From positions 160,316,000 through 160,379,999 of the forward strand of contig CP092886.1 in the NCBI GenBank assembly GCA_030710605.1: a stretch of 64,000 nt of DNA, in the 5' to 3' direction. The notes below the pieces were generated by a model. It was not told where the DNA came from. It made no database searches and saw only the letters and a program-made list of their open reading frames with translations. The position numbers were made by a program, and so were the translations under genes. Origin of the DNA: Cordylochernes scorpioides. Its lineage: Eukaryota > Arthropoda > Arachnida > Pseudoscorpiones > Chernetidae. Shown here one piece after another: positions 1 to 10,989 of the stretch; position 1 is the first letter of the stretch, and each line of letters starts with the position of its first letter.

Positions 1-1090
1 TTGGAAGATGGAGAATGAACAACACGATTGGTCGGACAGAATTCCCTCAAACAACCAGCCGACAATGGCCGACGGTGATAGAACAATATTTCTCTGTTGG
101 GAATACTTCAACTAAAACACCTAGGAGGATACTAACTTCTAATAGAAAAATGTGAAACACTTTTTGTAGATAAACCTTCTAACAGAAATATTTATAGCAA
201 AGAGAAATATTTATATAATATCTCTATATTAGCTTGTGCAGCATTTAATGACTCTCTCCCTCTCTTGATGTAACCCGGATTCCTGGAGCCACGTACTGAA
301 GTCGTCAACTATCTGGGTTGAGACTTCACGTCTAATGGTGGACATCCAGTTTATCTGATGTACTGTACTTGGGAATGTTCTGTAGGTCTCCAGGGGTAAA
401 TATAGTTATTCCTAGGAGGGTGGCTGTTTGTAACCGTTGAAGGAGGTAGGCGTCCATCTGGAGAGATGGTCGACTGTTTGGTCTTCCTGGTGACAATGTG
501 GGAAAACATATTTAATTAATGGCTCTTCTATTTACATATATTTTGGAAGATTCTAGAGAATTCTAGGTTTTCAAGTAACAGAGCTATCACCAAAACAGGT
601 TATGTTAGCAATATATTTAAAAAATCATGTGTGTGATATATTATTTGATTATACATATTTTTATTTATTCTACTTTATTTTGAAACAATTATAAAAAAGC
701 ACACATTAAAATGAAGCATCCGATTACAGACATTGGTTTTTATTTTTATAAACACGACGAAATATGAACGAATTAACGAATCGTAAGTAAAAAGTTTTTT
801 TTAAAACAATAAATTATAAAAGTAATTTTAGAAAAAATAACTTCAGAACTTTTGTTTTTTTCAGTGTTTAGATAGTTTAAAGATGTTTTTTATTAGTTAT
901 TCTTAAAAATATAACAGATAACAAACAGTAATATCTATATTTTTATAGATTAATTATTCATTTTATTACAAATTTTATCACCACAAAAACAATTAAGATA
1001 AATATATTTAAAAAAAAAAATCTCAATTGAATAACAAACTAAAAAACTAAAAAAAACTACCAGCATATTAGGGTTAGCACCTCTTTTATG
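1..1090. other. AT-rich flank, no gene
   Basis: No open frame with recognisable coding content and no clear terminal repeat is visible. The stretch becomes increasingly A/T homopolymeric toward the retroelement that follows. It may include the 5' untranslated part of that element, but no boundary can be placed. Confidence 0.5.
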
Positions 1091-1094
1091 TTAA

Positions 1095-1538
1095 TTTAAA
1101 CTCGCTAAGAATTGCCTAAGAAAGAATTGTCAAACTTGTCCCTCTCTTAAGAACCATGACACATTTCAAACGACTAGTTGTAAATTAGTAAATACTATTT
1201 ATAAATTAACATGCCAAATTTGTCAATTATCATATATAGGACAAACGTGTAATCCATTAAATATACGAATAAACCTACATAGAAACCACGCTAAAAAATC
1301 AATTGGTAATATATATATGAAAGAACACAATCAATTACATACTTTTAACAACTTTAAGATAGAAATACTAGACATATGTCAAAACAAAAAACAACGACTA
1401 TTATTAGAAAACAACTACATTTATAAACACAACACATTATTCCCCTATGGACTTAATGACGAATTAAACTACACATACAAACCACAAACAGAAGAAATTT
1501 CAACTTATGAAATCAGCTGCAAATACAAAAAAAAATGA
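1095..1538 (+). CDS. GIY-YIG endonuclease domain of Penelope-like element (separate frame)
   Basis: The frame is open from the codon after a TAA at 1092 to TGA at 1536. The first in-frame ATG (1317) lies inside the domain, so the true start is upstream or non-AUG. A Cys pair with CPSL (about 1128-1146) and a second CQICQ pair (1212-1226) precede SYIGQTCNPLNIR (1230-1268), with the catalytic-region Arg in NIRINLHR. The later LLLENNYIYKHN and FPYGLND segments carry the expected Glu and the closing PYGLN motif. In this family the domain nicks target DNA for target-primed reverse transcription. It overlaps the RT frame by 32 bases, shifted by +1 at an A9 run. Whether that is a programmed shift, an inserted A or a sequencing slip is not visible. 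Confidence 0.78.
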   Translation, partial: FKLAKNCLRKNCQTCPSLKNHDTFQTTSCKLVNTIYKLTCQICQLSYIGQTCNPLNIRINLHRNHAKKSIGNIYMKEHNQLHTFNNFKIEILDICQNKKQRLLLENNYIYKHNTLFPYGLNDELNYTYKPQTEEISTYEISCKYKKK

Positions 1539-3576
1539 ATTTAAAACTAAACCTAATAAAACTAGAGGTAAAACTACCAATAAAATAGGTTACATTGAAT
1601 TTGAAGAATTACTGGACCCAAAACAAATGTATACTAACAACTTTGTCGATAAATTTATTAAAACATTATTTAAACTAAATAATAATAAATTTATCAAACT
1701 CATAGAATATATTAAAATTCATAATCTGACTAACAGATTAATAGATATCACACACGACATCTTTAAATACAGAAAAATTAAACAATCTACTAATAACATT
1801 AATATTATCATTAAATTTAATAACAATTTATTTAATCATATTAAGTTTAATGATATTTTTAATAACCAAAACATTAATAATCTTTTCCCTATAAAAAATT
1901 TAAATTTCAAAACAATCTGGAGATACAACAAAAATATAGGTAATTTAGTTTGCAATTATAACCAATTTATTGATAATTTAGCAAATTTTAAAAAAATTAA
2001 ATGTAATTGCAACAACTATATTGATAGATATAAGTTCTCAGGTCATATATTAACTAGCAATTTTTCTTTTTTAAATCCAGAATATCAGGATATTTTAAAT
2101 AAAGGGTATAAATATATACCTCAAATTAAACACAATTATAATAATACAATTAAATCTATATTAAAAGATATAGATATTTTCATAAATAAAACTAGTATAA
2201 AATACAGTATTCCAGAATTTACTTTTCTGGAATGGAAACATAATATTAAAAAGGAAATTATAAATTATTATAATAATACACTTAAATACACAAAACCTAA
2301 TTCAGATATTCCTTCTTTTAAAGAAAATATAATTAAATTACAGAAGGACTTTATTTTCACTCCTATAGATAAATGTTCCAATAACTTATCTATAATTTGT
2401 AAAAATCTATACCACGATATACTAAAAAAGGAAATTGATAATAATCATAAATACACTTTTGCTAGAACTACAGCCACAAAAATAAAAAAAGACATCAAAA
2501 ACGTTGAAAATTCACTAAAAATTTATAATCACTACAAAAATCCAAACATACCAAAGTTCTATATAATTCCTAAACTACACAAAAAACCTATTTCTTTCAG
2601 AACAATCACATCTGGTATAAATTCAGTTATAAAAAACATTGATATACAATTAGCTTCAACACTACAATTTATTATAAATAAATTAACTAATAAATATAAT
2701 TATAAATTTATCGACTCAAATAAAAAAATCATTAACTATTTAATGAACAATTGGACAAACATTGAAACAGTACACACATTTGACTTTGAGGACCTATATT
2801 CTAAAATAAATTTAAGAGATCTAAATAATAAAATAACCAATTTATTTAACGAAATCATCAATGACAAAACTTTCCACATTAAAATTATTCATAACAGATA
2901 TAAAACAATTAAATTAGATCTTAAAACAGCAAAAACTCTACTGGAAACATTTTTAAATTTTAACTATATAGAATTTAAAAATAAAATATATATTCAATCA
3001 GAAGGCGTTCCCATGGGAACATCTTCTAGTCCTTTATTAGCAAATTTAATATTATTCTGGTACGAAAGAGAATACTTTCTACAAAATAATGTTAACTGGC
3101 AAATGTTCCGTTATGTAGATGACATTATAATATTTAATAATCCACAGTTCAAAAACTTAATACCTAAAATTTATCCTAAATACTTGAAACTTAAGAACAA
3201 TGAAAAAATTTATAGAAACAAAAAAGTTAACTTTTTAGACCTAAATATAGATCTTACAAACAATGCTATTAAAATTTATAATAAAAAAAGTAATTATAAT
3301 TTCAATATTATAAAATACTGTAATATGAATTCTAATATATCATTAAATTGTTGTAAAGGTATATACTTTGAACAGTTTCTAAGATTTTATAGAATAAATA
3401 ATATATTAGAAAATTTCATAGAAGATGTTAAAAATTTAAACATGGAATTTATTAAAAACAAATTTAGTATCAGACAAGTAAAATATTTCAACAGTATATC
3501 TATTATAAAATACTTTAAAAAAAATAAATGGAAATATCCATTTATTAAATCAACTTTCTATAATTTCTCTCAATAA
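1507..3576 (+). CDS. Reverse transcriptase of Naiad-type Penelope-like element
   Basis: This 689-codon frame copies element RNA into DNA at the nicked target. Motifs in order: KFYIIPKLHKKP with following FRTI (about residues 348-368, RT2), HTFDFEDLYSKIN (about 423-435, motif A with catalytic Asp), EGVPMGTSSSPLLANL (about 499-514, motif B), FRYVDDIIIF (about 534-543, motif C with the catalytic DD) and VNFLDLNIDL (about 573-582). The set is that of Penelope-like RTs rather than LINE or LTR types. The protein is very Lys/Asn/Ile-rich, following the local AT bias. No GIY-YIG follows the RT; the nuclease is encoded just upstream. The ATG at 1507 is the first in frame but may be internal to a longer fused product. 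No internal stop or deletion is seen. Confidence 0.85.
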   Translation: MKSAANTKKNEFKTKPNKTRGKTTNKIGYIEFEELLDPKQMYTNNFVDKFIKTLFKLNNNKFIKLIEYIKIHNLTNRLIDITHDIFKYRKIKQSTNNINIIIKFNNNLFNHIKFNDIFNNQNINNLFPIKNLNFKTIWRYNKNIGNLVCNYNQFIDNLANFKKIKCNCNNYIDRYKFSGHILTSNFSFLNPEYQDILNKGYKYIPQIKHNYNNTIKSILKDIDIFINKTSIKYSIPEFTFLEWKHNIKKEIINYYNNTLKYTKPNSDIPSFKENIIKLQKDFIFTPIDKCSNNLSIICKNLYHDILKKEIDNNHKYTFARTTATKIKKDIKNVENSLKIYNHYKNPNIPKFYIIPKLHKKPISFRTITSGINSVIKNIDIQLASTLQFIINKLTNKYNYKFIDSNKKIINYLMNNWTNIETVHTFDFEDLYSKINLRDLNNKITNLFNEIINDKTFHIKIIHNRYKTIKLDLKTAKTLLETFLNFNYIEFKNKIYIQSEGVPMGTSSSPLLANLILFWYEREYFLQNNVNWQMFRYVDDIIIFNNPQFKNLIPKIYPKYLKLKNNEKIYRNKKVNFLDLNIDLTNNAIKIYNKKSNYNFNIIKYCNMNSNISLNCCKGIYFEQFLRFYRINNILENFIEDVKNLNMEFIKNKFSIRQVKYFNSISIIKYFKKNKWKYPFIKSTFYNFSQ

Positions 3577-5645
3577 TAAATAATACAAATTTATATTCTT
3601 TAACAATTAGTTAAACTTAAATTAAATAGCTGATTTGAAGATTTTTTCACAAGATGTTTAAAGTAATATTGTATAGAATTCATTTTGTTTAATCTCCAAT
3701 TTCTGGGGAGGAAAATGGAAATTAAATAAAAGTGAATTTTCACATTTAATAACTTTATTAAACTCTAATAATTTGCCTTTTTAAAGGAATATTGAAAGAT
3801 GAATAAGTGTTGAATCAGTTATTTTAATATAACTAGCTGTAAAGATTATAAAGTTTGGTCTTCTTCCATTAAATATCTTTTCTCTCTTCTTTGAATATCT
3901 TTTTGTTCTAAAAATTCAAAACAAACGGTCTAATTTTGTCCCCCCCCCCCACAACATGTGTCATCCAGAAATAGATGTTTACAGTTGAAGACGCCGCGGG
4001 CAAGATAGGTCACGGTTGGAACTTGTTAATGGAATTTGTTATATCTGTTCATATAAATGTTTCACTGAAATAACTTTATATTAACACATAAAATCCGGTT
4101 GAAAAGAGATCTATGACGTAATAGAGAAGGGATGAAACGCCGCTGAATTTCTATTTGAGAATTCCCGGTTCAGCAGATCTCTTTTTTCAATAATTACTCC
4201 AATTTTAAATTTTTTTGTATATGTCTGGTCTACCATTAGGGTTTCAAAACATAATAACCAAACTTATAACAAAAGTTAATTAATAATATAGATATATTAC
4301 TAAATACAACTATTTATATTCATATTTTAAAATAAAAAAATTTAAAAAATCATTTAAAAAAAAAAAGGATAAAATATAAAATTATAAATATATATATATA
4401 TATATACTAACAATCTTATCTACCTTCTTTACAAAACTATTTGTTTTCTTATTATTAGTTTGATTAAAAGTGCATGGTTCTGTCTTTCTCTCTTTTTTCT
4501 AACTATCATATATATTCTCACTTCTATTATTCTATATATAGGATTAGAGTATGTCTAAACGACGTGTAAAAGCCGATACAAAAGACGCTACGTTGTTAAA
4601 TTTTATTGTTATTAATTATAAATATATAATTAACTAGATGATGTTTTAGAATTAAAGGATTTTTTTTTCTCTCTATCTATACTAAATAATAACATTTTAC
4701 AAATTTTATAATTTGAATTTAAATAATCAAAATAATGAAGATAATTTTAATAAAATACTTAACTATAAAACTATACAACTATTTATTTTTATAATGACAT
4801 TATATATATATATAAATTAATATTATTCGATGTTTTTAGGGTTTGTTGAAAGCAATTAAAACAATTTGTGGGTTTTATAAACGGGCGCTAATACATAATT
4901 GATGCACCAAAATACGTATATCTCAATGATATTAAAATATGAAATAATAATTAAATAGTCTATATAAAATTGGTCACAAGGTTTAGAAGAACAATTCAAT
5001 CTGAAAATAGGATAGTGAAACACGACAACTGCTCAGTGTCATCTTGTCATCCGCAAGAGACCCAATAACTAATTCACACAATTCCTATTTCAATTACCTA
5101 TTTGGTTTTTACATATTTTATATAAACGATTAAGAAATATTTATAATGATTGAGAAATATGATAATTTTACTCATGTTTGATGGAAAAATAAGTTTTTAT
5201 ATGAAAATTATTTTTTTTGCATTATATATATAACTATCAAATTTCAAACTTGGCATTTATTTGATCTATTATCGAGAAAAAGAGTAAAGCTATGTTTGAA
5301 AATATTAAATAAAATTGTTACTTAAAAGCTCCCTATAATGCACCAGGGGAAGCCAGATCAATTGCTGAGTAATAGATATGTCCACCCTGAAGTTTTTCAT
5401 AACTACTCGTATTTAATTTTACCCACTATGCATATGTTATTAAAAATGCGAATCACAATCCGTGATACCTAGGTATATAGGTATGCGAATAAAGAAATGA
5501 AGGTCAGTCATGCGACGTTCCGACCACACAGCCAGTGAGTGGGTCAGCCTCCAGTGAAAGGCTCGCTCACACACCCGGGTTATTTTGAGGCGGGAGTGGC
5601 ACGCCGTGGCCTACTTCACTCGGTCAGTGGCCGGCGCTGCGGACC
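3577..5645. other. AT-rich non-coding stretch after the retroelement
   Basis: No gene is seen. It contains a C11 run (about 3941-3951), (AT)n tracts near 4387-4406, 4564-4630 and 4800-4815, and a small element-like segment at about 4099-4190 bounded by inverted 14-base ends (TTGAAAAGAGATCT and its complement). The 3' end of the Penelope-like element probably lies here, but no terminal repeat could be matched. Confidence 0.5.
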
Positions 5646-7035
5646 TCACTGTCGCGTGAGTACACTTCACTACTTCACTGGACCTTTGGTTGTGTCGGCA
5701 CTGTCGCGTGAGTTCACTTCACTGGACCTTTGGTTGTGTCGGCACTGTTGCGTGAGTACACTTCACTGGACCTTTGGTTGTGTCGTCACTGTCGCGTGAG
5801 TTCACTTCACTGGACCTTTGGTTGTGTCGTCACTGTCGCGTGAGTTCACTTCACTGTACCTTTGGTTGTGTCGGCACTGTCGCATGAGCTCACTTCACTG
5901 GACCTTTGGTTGTGTCGGCACTGTCGCGTGAGTACACTTCGCTGGACCTCTGGTTGTGTCGGCTCTGTCGCGTGAGTGCACTTCACTGTATCTTTGGTTG
6001 TGTCGGCACTGTCGCATGAGTTCACTTCACTGGACCTTTGGTTGTGACGACACTGTCGCGTGAGTACACTTCACTGGACCTTTGGTTGTGACGACACTGT
6101 CGCGTGAGTACACTTCACTGGACCTCTGGTTGTGTCGGAACTGTCGCGTGAGTACACTTCACTGTACCTTTGGTTGTGTCGGCACTGTCGCGTGAGTTCA
6201 CTTCACTGGACCTTTGGTTGTGTCGGCACTGTCGCATGAGTTCACTTCACTGGACCTTTGGTTGTGACGACACTGTCGCGTGAGTACACCTCACTGGACC
6301 TCTGGTTGTGTCGGAACTGTCGCATGAGTTCACTTCACTGTACCTTTGGTTGTGTCGACACTGTCGCGTGAGTTCACTTCACTGGACCTTTGGTTGTGTC
6401 GGCACTGTCGCATGAGTTCACTGGACCTTTGGTTGTGTCGGCACTGTCGCGTGAGTTCACTTCACTGGACCTTTGGTTGTGTCGGCACTGTCGCGTGAGT
6501 ACACTTCACTGTACCTTTGGTTGTGTCGGCACTGTCGCGTGAGTTCACTTCACTGGACCTTTGGTTGTGTCGGCACTGTCGCGTGAGTTCACTTCACTGG
6601 ACCTTTGGTTGTGTCGGCACTGTCGCATGAGTTCACTTCACTGGACCTTTGGTTGTGTCGGCACTGTCGCATGAGTTCACTTCACTGGACCTTTGGTTGT
6701 GACGACACTGTCGCGTGAGTACACTTCACTGGACCTCTGGTTGTGTCGGCACTGTCGCATGAGTTCACTTCACTGGACCTTTGGTTGTGACGACACTGTC
6801 GCGTGAGTACACTTCACTGGACCTCTGGTTGTGTCGGCACTGTCGCGTGAGCACACTTCACTGGACCTCTGGTTGTGTCGGCACTGTCGAGTGAGTATAT
6901 TCACTATACCTTTGGTTGTGTCGGCACTATCTCATGAGTACACTGGACCTTTGGTTGTGTCGGCACTGTCGCATGAGTACACTTCACTGGACCTTTAGTT
7001 GTGTCTGCGCTGATGTCTGAGTTCACTTCACTGGA
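5646..7035 (+). repeat. 44-bp minisatellite array, about 31 units
   Basis: Head-to-tail units read TCGCGTGAGT(A/T)CACTTCACTG, then GACCTTTGGTTGTGTCGGCA, CTG. Units vary at fixed places (GTGTCGGCAC against GTGACGACAC, CGCGTGAG against CGCATGAG, GGACC against GTACC). One unit near 6418 has lost about 9 bases. The 3' border decays gradually (6890-7200). The segment is GC-rich and CpG-containing, unlike its surroundings. Open frames through it are incidental. Confidence 0.95.
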
Positions 7036-7734
7036 ACTTAGGTTTACGCCAACACTTGTACAATATGACGCTATTACTTTACTTGATCCTTAGGCTAAGT
7101 TAACATTAATACAATGTCACGTGAGTATACTCCATTCAATCTCAGTCTATGTCGACACTCATAAATTCCACGTGAGTATACTCCACTCAATATATTAGGG
7201 TGTGTGGAGGCTTATACACTGCCGCGTTTCCACTCTTTAGCTTGTGAGTAGGCCCACAAGTGAAACGTATTTTGCGATTTTGATTTTGGAAACAAGAATC
7301 CATTATTATTTCAAAGGTGTCTTTTGTGGCAATACACGGATAATTATCAAGTTGCGCGCTTATATAAAGATGCTAGTTTAGCTTTGAGACATTATCTCCA
7401 GTTTGTGAAATCATGTTTGCCTTAGTTATTTAGTCGTATAGCTAAAAGTAACATCCGCGCACTTCAAAAAATGTTCTCTGGTGCGATAATGCATTGATCT
7501 GTTGTGTTTAAAAGTAATATTTTGCAAAATTAATATCATATATATAATTATATAATCTCAAAAAAAGCGTCATTTAAACGGTCATTTAAACGGATAGCGC
7601 ACAGTGATTTTGCGTGAATATTTATGGGAGAGAAGTAGTATTTTTTATATATTAACTTATATTATGATGCATAGCGCGCCATCTGTTATGAATATTCGAA
7701 ACTATTATAGACTCGTATGATTCTTTTGAAAATT

Positions 7735-7850
7735 AACAATTTCTACTGCCCTTACTGCAATGGAAAAAAAATTAAAGAGAGTGCCTGGCTCATCATTGGT
7801 GAACCCTCCCAGCGGTTTCGCCAGTTTAATCTACCATACTGCTGTTATAT
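7735..7850 (+). mobile_element. Arm of the CTGATGAG-box TIR element
   Basis: The segment carries TTCTACTGCCCTTACTGCAA, then CTGGCTCATCATTGGTGAAC and GCGGTTTCGCCAG, matching the arms of the fuller copies at 16745 and 28850. On the minus strand it reads CTGGCGAAAC...ATGATGAGCCAG, where CTGGC and GCCAG can pair. Confidence 0.7.
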
Positions 7851-9394
7851 TATCTCCCGGCAACATTTTAAAAATTATTCTGGCCATAGTGTTGGCCTTG
7901 CCGCTTTATACCAGCTTAAATACCTCTTTGGCAAATTCTGAAGATTTCAAGAATCTCTTGAAGATCTCGTGTGAGCCTTCTGATTCTCAAATGCTTATGT
8001 TTTGGCTTTGTCAGAGACTCGAGTTTGCCAGATTTCAGAAACGACTGATAGATGGGGCCTAGTTTTAGCATCTAATTTGCCGAGTGTGTGATAGCTCCTG
8101 ACATATTCCATTCTCTATTCTAACGAAAGTAAATCTCTTGGGTTATGTAAATTACATCATTACTCACTTCCTCCCACTCACCATCAAAAGTGTTTTCAGT
8201 GCTAGAACTCATTAGTAGAATGAATGAAGCTGTTGTGCTTACTGATGAGAGCGGCTTCTGTCTTGGCGTTTTGTGATGAGCATACACGATTCAGGAGGAG
8301 GGATAGTCAAGGATTTTTGGAATGTTTATATGCTGTCATTTCCTTGCATCAAATTGTGGGAAGAAATCTCTTATCACAGCGGGACATTCTCGGACACCAC
8401 GAGATACGGTCTTCATACCGCAAAATATACTCCGAGTTGTGAGCTTGCTACTCTGGCTGCCCAGAGCTTCCACCAATTGTCCGCTCAGACAGACGTTGGA
8501 CATTATCAGGCGCAGAATCTCGCCCTTCCACAACCAGCGATTGCTGTTGACTCTCCAGTTAGAGCAGGCATGGAATACCATTGTACTGTAGGACATATCT
8601 ACGATTCTTGGGAGTTCACATTCTTGCAGCCACCAAAAAGGGAATACAATGGCCACTAACAGTGAAGTCGAACAAAGTTGGCACGGCGCTAAGCAGGAAA
8701 TTATAAAATATTTAAATTTCGCATCTTTAATTATTGTAATTAAGCAACCAAGTAAACCTGAAGTTGGAATTTTAAACACCCTGTCTGATGGTGTTTGAGG
8801 ATTCCATTTTCCAGCAGCGCAGAGTCACATTTATTGACATGTCCTATATCATTCCTCACGTTGTACTGAACCAAGGATGTGGTAAACCAAGGTACAGAGG
8901 AGGCTGCTGTTAGAGATCCAAGAATGCAACCAGGTGATCACCAGCGCGTTTCCCATCGTAAATACTTTCTTACAATAGCAGTTTGGATTTTATGCGTCCT
9001 CACAATGAGGGCGCAACTAGCGAGACGTACTGTTAAGAGGACAATAAAATTATCTAAAGCCACCTTGTTTTGTGAACCAGAACCACTTGGTTTACGATGC
9101 ATCCATTGATGTGCAGCTAGTCTGTGACGATGTTGAAAATGGGTATTTTGAAATTTAAAATAATGTATATTAACATTCATTAAGACGTATATTTCGAAAT
9201 ATAGACAAACATTTAAGTTGATTATTTAATTTATATAAGATATATGACAGAAACATTATGTGTCTATTCACGGTGAAATGTGTAAGGCGTTGATACACAA
9301 CCTAGCGAAGGCAAGTTGGTGAGACGTCAATGGGGAAACAGCTGGAGGGAGACCGCCGCTGTACTTATCAGAGCTGGAATCTCACGGCAGCCGA

Positions 9395-9466
9395 GACCCA
9401 CATTTCGGTGGGAAGAAAGCTGCGCCTCAGCTTTGTTTTCTTTCCAACCGGCGCTTTCGTCAGGTC
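9395..9466 (-). ncRNA. Hammerhead-like fold with long hairpin (candidate)
   Basis: On the minus strand GACC (9466-9463) precedes TGACGA. A long hairpin follows (TTGGAAAG.. pairing with ..CTTTCTTCC, with AAGCTG/CAGCTT near the loop), then CCGAAATGT, then GGTC, which pairs with the first GACC. This is the stem I / CTGANGA / stem II / GAA layout. The base in the cleavage position is G, which active hammerheads do not tolerate, so this copy is probably inactive or a look-alike. Confidence 0.35.
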
Positions 9467-9924
9467 CATCTGCGGGATTACTCCACATCTAGTCGACATG
9501 ACATAAACGATAATTTTTCTGCCAACGGATTTTCAAGGAGAACTTTGAATTCTAAAGATTACCGCAATATCTAATTTTACATGTTTGTCAACCACGGTGT
9601 GCTGTGAGTTCTTCGACTATTATATCGCGGTTCGATTCTCATCTTCGATAGCTGTCAATCTCGGTTCTGTAAGAATCGAACTGCTGCAACAGTCGAGGCG
9701 AAACCTCGAAAGACTTACCGCTGATAGCTATGGAAATAGAGATGAAATGTTTGTTTCATTTTCATACGTGTTAGGGGATGTGTGAAATTTTGACGCGATG
9801 AAGAGATAGGTCTGAAGGAGTCATAGTTATAGTTTACATGTATAATGTAAAGTTTCGGGAAGATGATATTCAGGTTCCAAACGAGGCAATTGTGTCTCAT
9901 TCTTTATCATCACATGTATTTTTT

Positions 9925-9990
9925 TTTACTAGGGTGATGTATGGTGCATTGTTCTGATGCAATTGAAGGGAGAGGTGCCTTGTTTGATAT
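9925..9990 (+). repeat. Half copy of the ACTAGGGTGATG fold-back family
   Basis: TTTACTAGGGTGATGTATGG followed by GCATTGTTCTGATGCAATTG and GGGAGAGGTGCCTTGTTTG matches arms of the copies at 37760-37920 and 60565-60765. Confidence 0.6.
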
Positions 9991-10002
9991 ATATATATAT
10001 AT

Positions 10003-10173
10003 ATTCATTAGATAATAAAAGGCATATATTGGATTTAATAAAAGATTTATTTTGCCAATATTTCGGCTGGCTGAACGCCAACCTTTATCGAGGCATTACA
10101 TCTTGCAGCCGAAATATTGGCAAAATAAATATTTTATTAAATCCAATATATGCCTTTTATTATCTAATGAATT
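10003..10173. repeat. Fold-back element, 67-bp arms with one mismatch
   Basis: The left arm begins ATTCATTAGATAATAAAAGG and the right arm ends with its complement. Over about 67 bases I find one mismatch (AAAAGAT against AAAATAT). The short spacer contains GGCTGGCTGAACGCCAACC, itself a hairpin. It is the same family as the copies at 58190-58530. Confidence 0.9.
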
Positions 10174-10211
10174 AAATATGGATTGCTCTATTTTCAAAAT
10201 ATATTTATATA

Positions 10212-10424
10212 TACACTCATGGACAAAATTTAAGGAAATGGAAAGTATTTGATGTCACCAGTCGTCTTTTTTTTTTTAAAGGCAGGACAATATTGTTCAC
10301 ACCTGGTTATCCCGTGTATCTTCAATAAAGGCCACTGTGTACCAAATATATTTCAGAGTTATTGTTTGAATCCCGATATACATGCTAAAAGGTACAACTT
10401 CCTTAATTTTTGTACATGAGTTTA
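10212..10424 (+). mobile_element. Tc1-like MITE (TACACTCATGGACAAAA family), copy 1
   Basis: Ends are TACACTCATGGACAAAATTT and the complement-like TTTTTGTACATGAGTTTA. The interior carries the family core ATCCCGATATACATGCTAAA and a poly-T tract. The TA ends and ACTCATGGACAAAA terminus suggest a non-autonomous Tc1/mariner-type element of about 215 bp. Confidence 0.85.
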
Positions 10425-10792
10425 TTCACCAATTATTCTGCGCAACGACAGTCTATCCTTGGCTGTTGGTAAACCTCAGTGCTGAGTTCTAGAAATCTTA
10501 TTCCTGATGTAAACATAGCGCAACGTTGTTTTGTTACAAGCAAAGATTCCATAGCATTCTCTACAATGACGGGCTTGCAAATTTTTGATGGAGTTGGAAA
10601 CTCTTTGAATATTTTATGTTTTCTAGACGTCACAGACTAACCATTTCAAACCAGGGTTCAAATGTCAGAGTTGGAAGAGATTGTTTTCAGCAAAAATATC
10701 CTTTACCAACATCAATCAATATTTCAGGTTCAAAATATTTAAAATCATATTTCCATGACAACCATTTTGTTACAAATATAGATATTTTCATT

Positions 10793-10980
10793 GAGGTGAA
10801 AACATCAGGCTTCCAGGGATAAGTTTCTTTTTTAAAATTAATTTCAAAGCTTTAACTTTCGGGCATGATATCCCTTCTACAGGAGAAACATAATAAAATT
10901 CACGTGCCCGAGAGCTAGGGATTTGAAATTTAAAAAAAAAAAAAAAACTTATTTCTGGAATCCTGATGTTCTCACCTTGT
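10793..10980. repeat. Fold-back element, CTGTAGAAGGG family
   Basis: The left arm GTGAAAACATCAGGCTTCCA and the right arm TGGAATCCTGATGTTCTCAC are imperfect inverted copies. Inside is TTTCGGGCATGATATCCCTT and CTACAGG, the family's conserved stem-loop, here on the minus strand. Confidence 0.75.
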
Positions 10981-10989
10981 ATCAAGGGA

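Larger units (their letters stand above)
1095..3580 (+). mobile_element. Penelope-like retroelement, Naiad-type (GIY-YIG before RT)
   Basis: An upstream frame encodes a CxxC-preceded GIY-YIG nuclease and the overlapping downstream frame encodes a reverse transcriptase with Penelope-type motifs. In classic Penelope elements the GIY-YIG domain follows the RT. The permuted order seen here is that of the Naiad and Chlamys clades of Penelope-like elements. The RT frame ends in stop without any C-terminal nuclease. Terminal repeats and target duplication could not be found, so the listed limits are those of the coding part only. The intact 689-codon RT frame implies a fairly recent insertion. Confidence 0.8.
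7036..9910. other. No recognisable gene; repeat fragments
   Basis: Decayed satellite continues to about 7230. Overlapping open frames on both strands around 8220-8780 (up to 147 codons) match nothing I recognise and have no supporting signals, so they are not called. A large hairpin lies at 9395-9466 and an arm of the CTGATGAG-box element at about 7735-7850; both are listed separately. Confidence 0.5.

Noticed and set aside
1068-1077. TTAGGGTTAG just before the Penelope-like element, resembling telomere repeats
   Set aside because: Less than two units, no array, and arthropods often use another telomere repeat; chance is enough.
5646-7035. Regular repeats that could suggest a CRISPR array
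   Set aside because: Units are head-to-tail without unique spacers, and the genome is eukaryotic.
8224-8779. Overlapping open frames of 72-147 codons on both strands
   Set aside because: No recognisable motif, no splice or start support, mutually overlapping on opposite strands.
9620-9640. GGTTCGATTCTC resembling a tRNA B box
   Set aside because: No A box or cloverleaf can be folded around it. The similar motif at 47940-47965 fails the same test.
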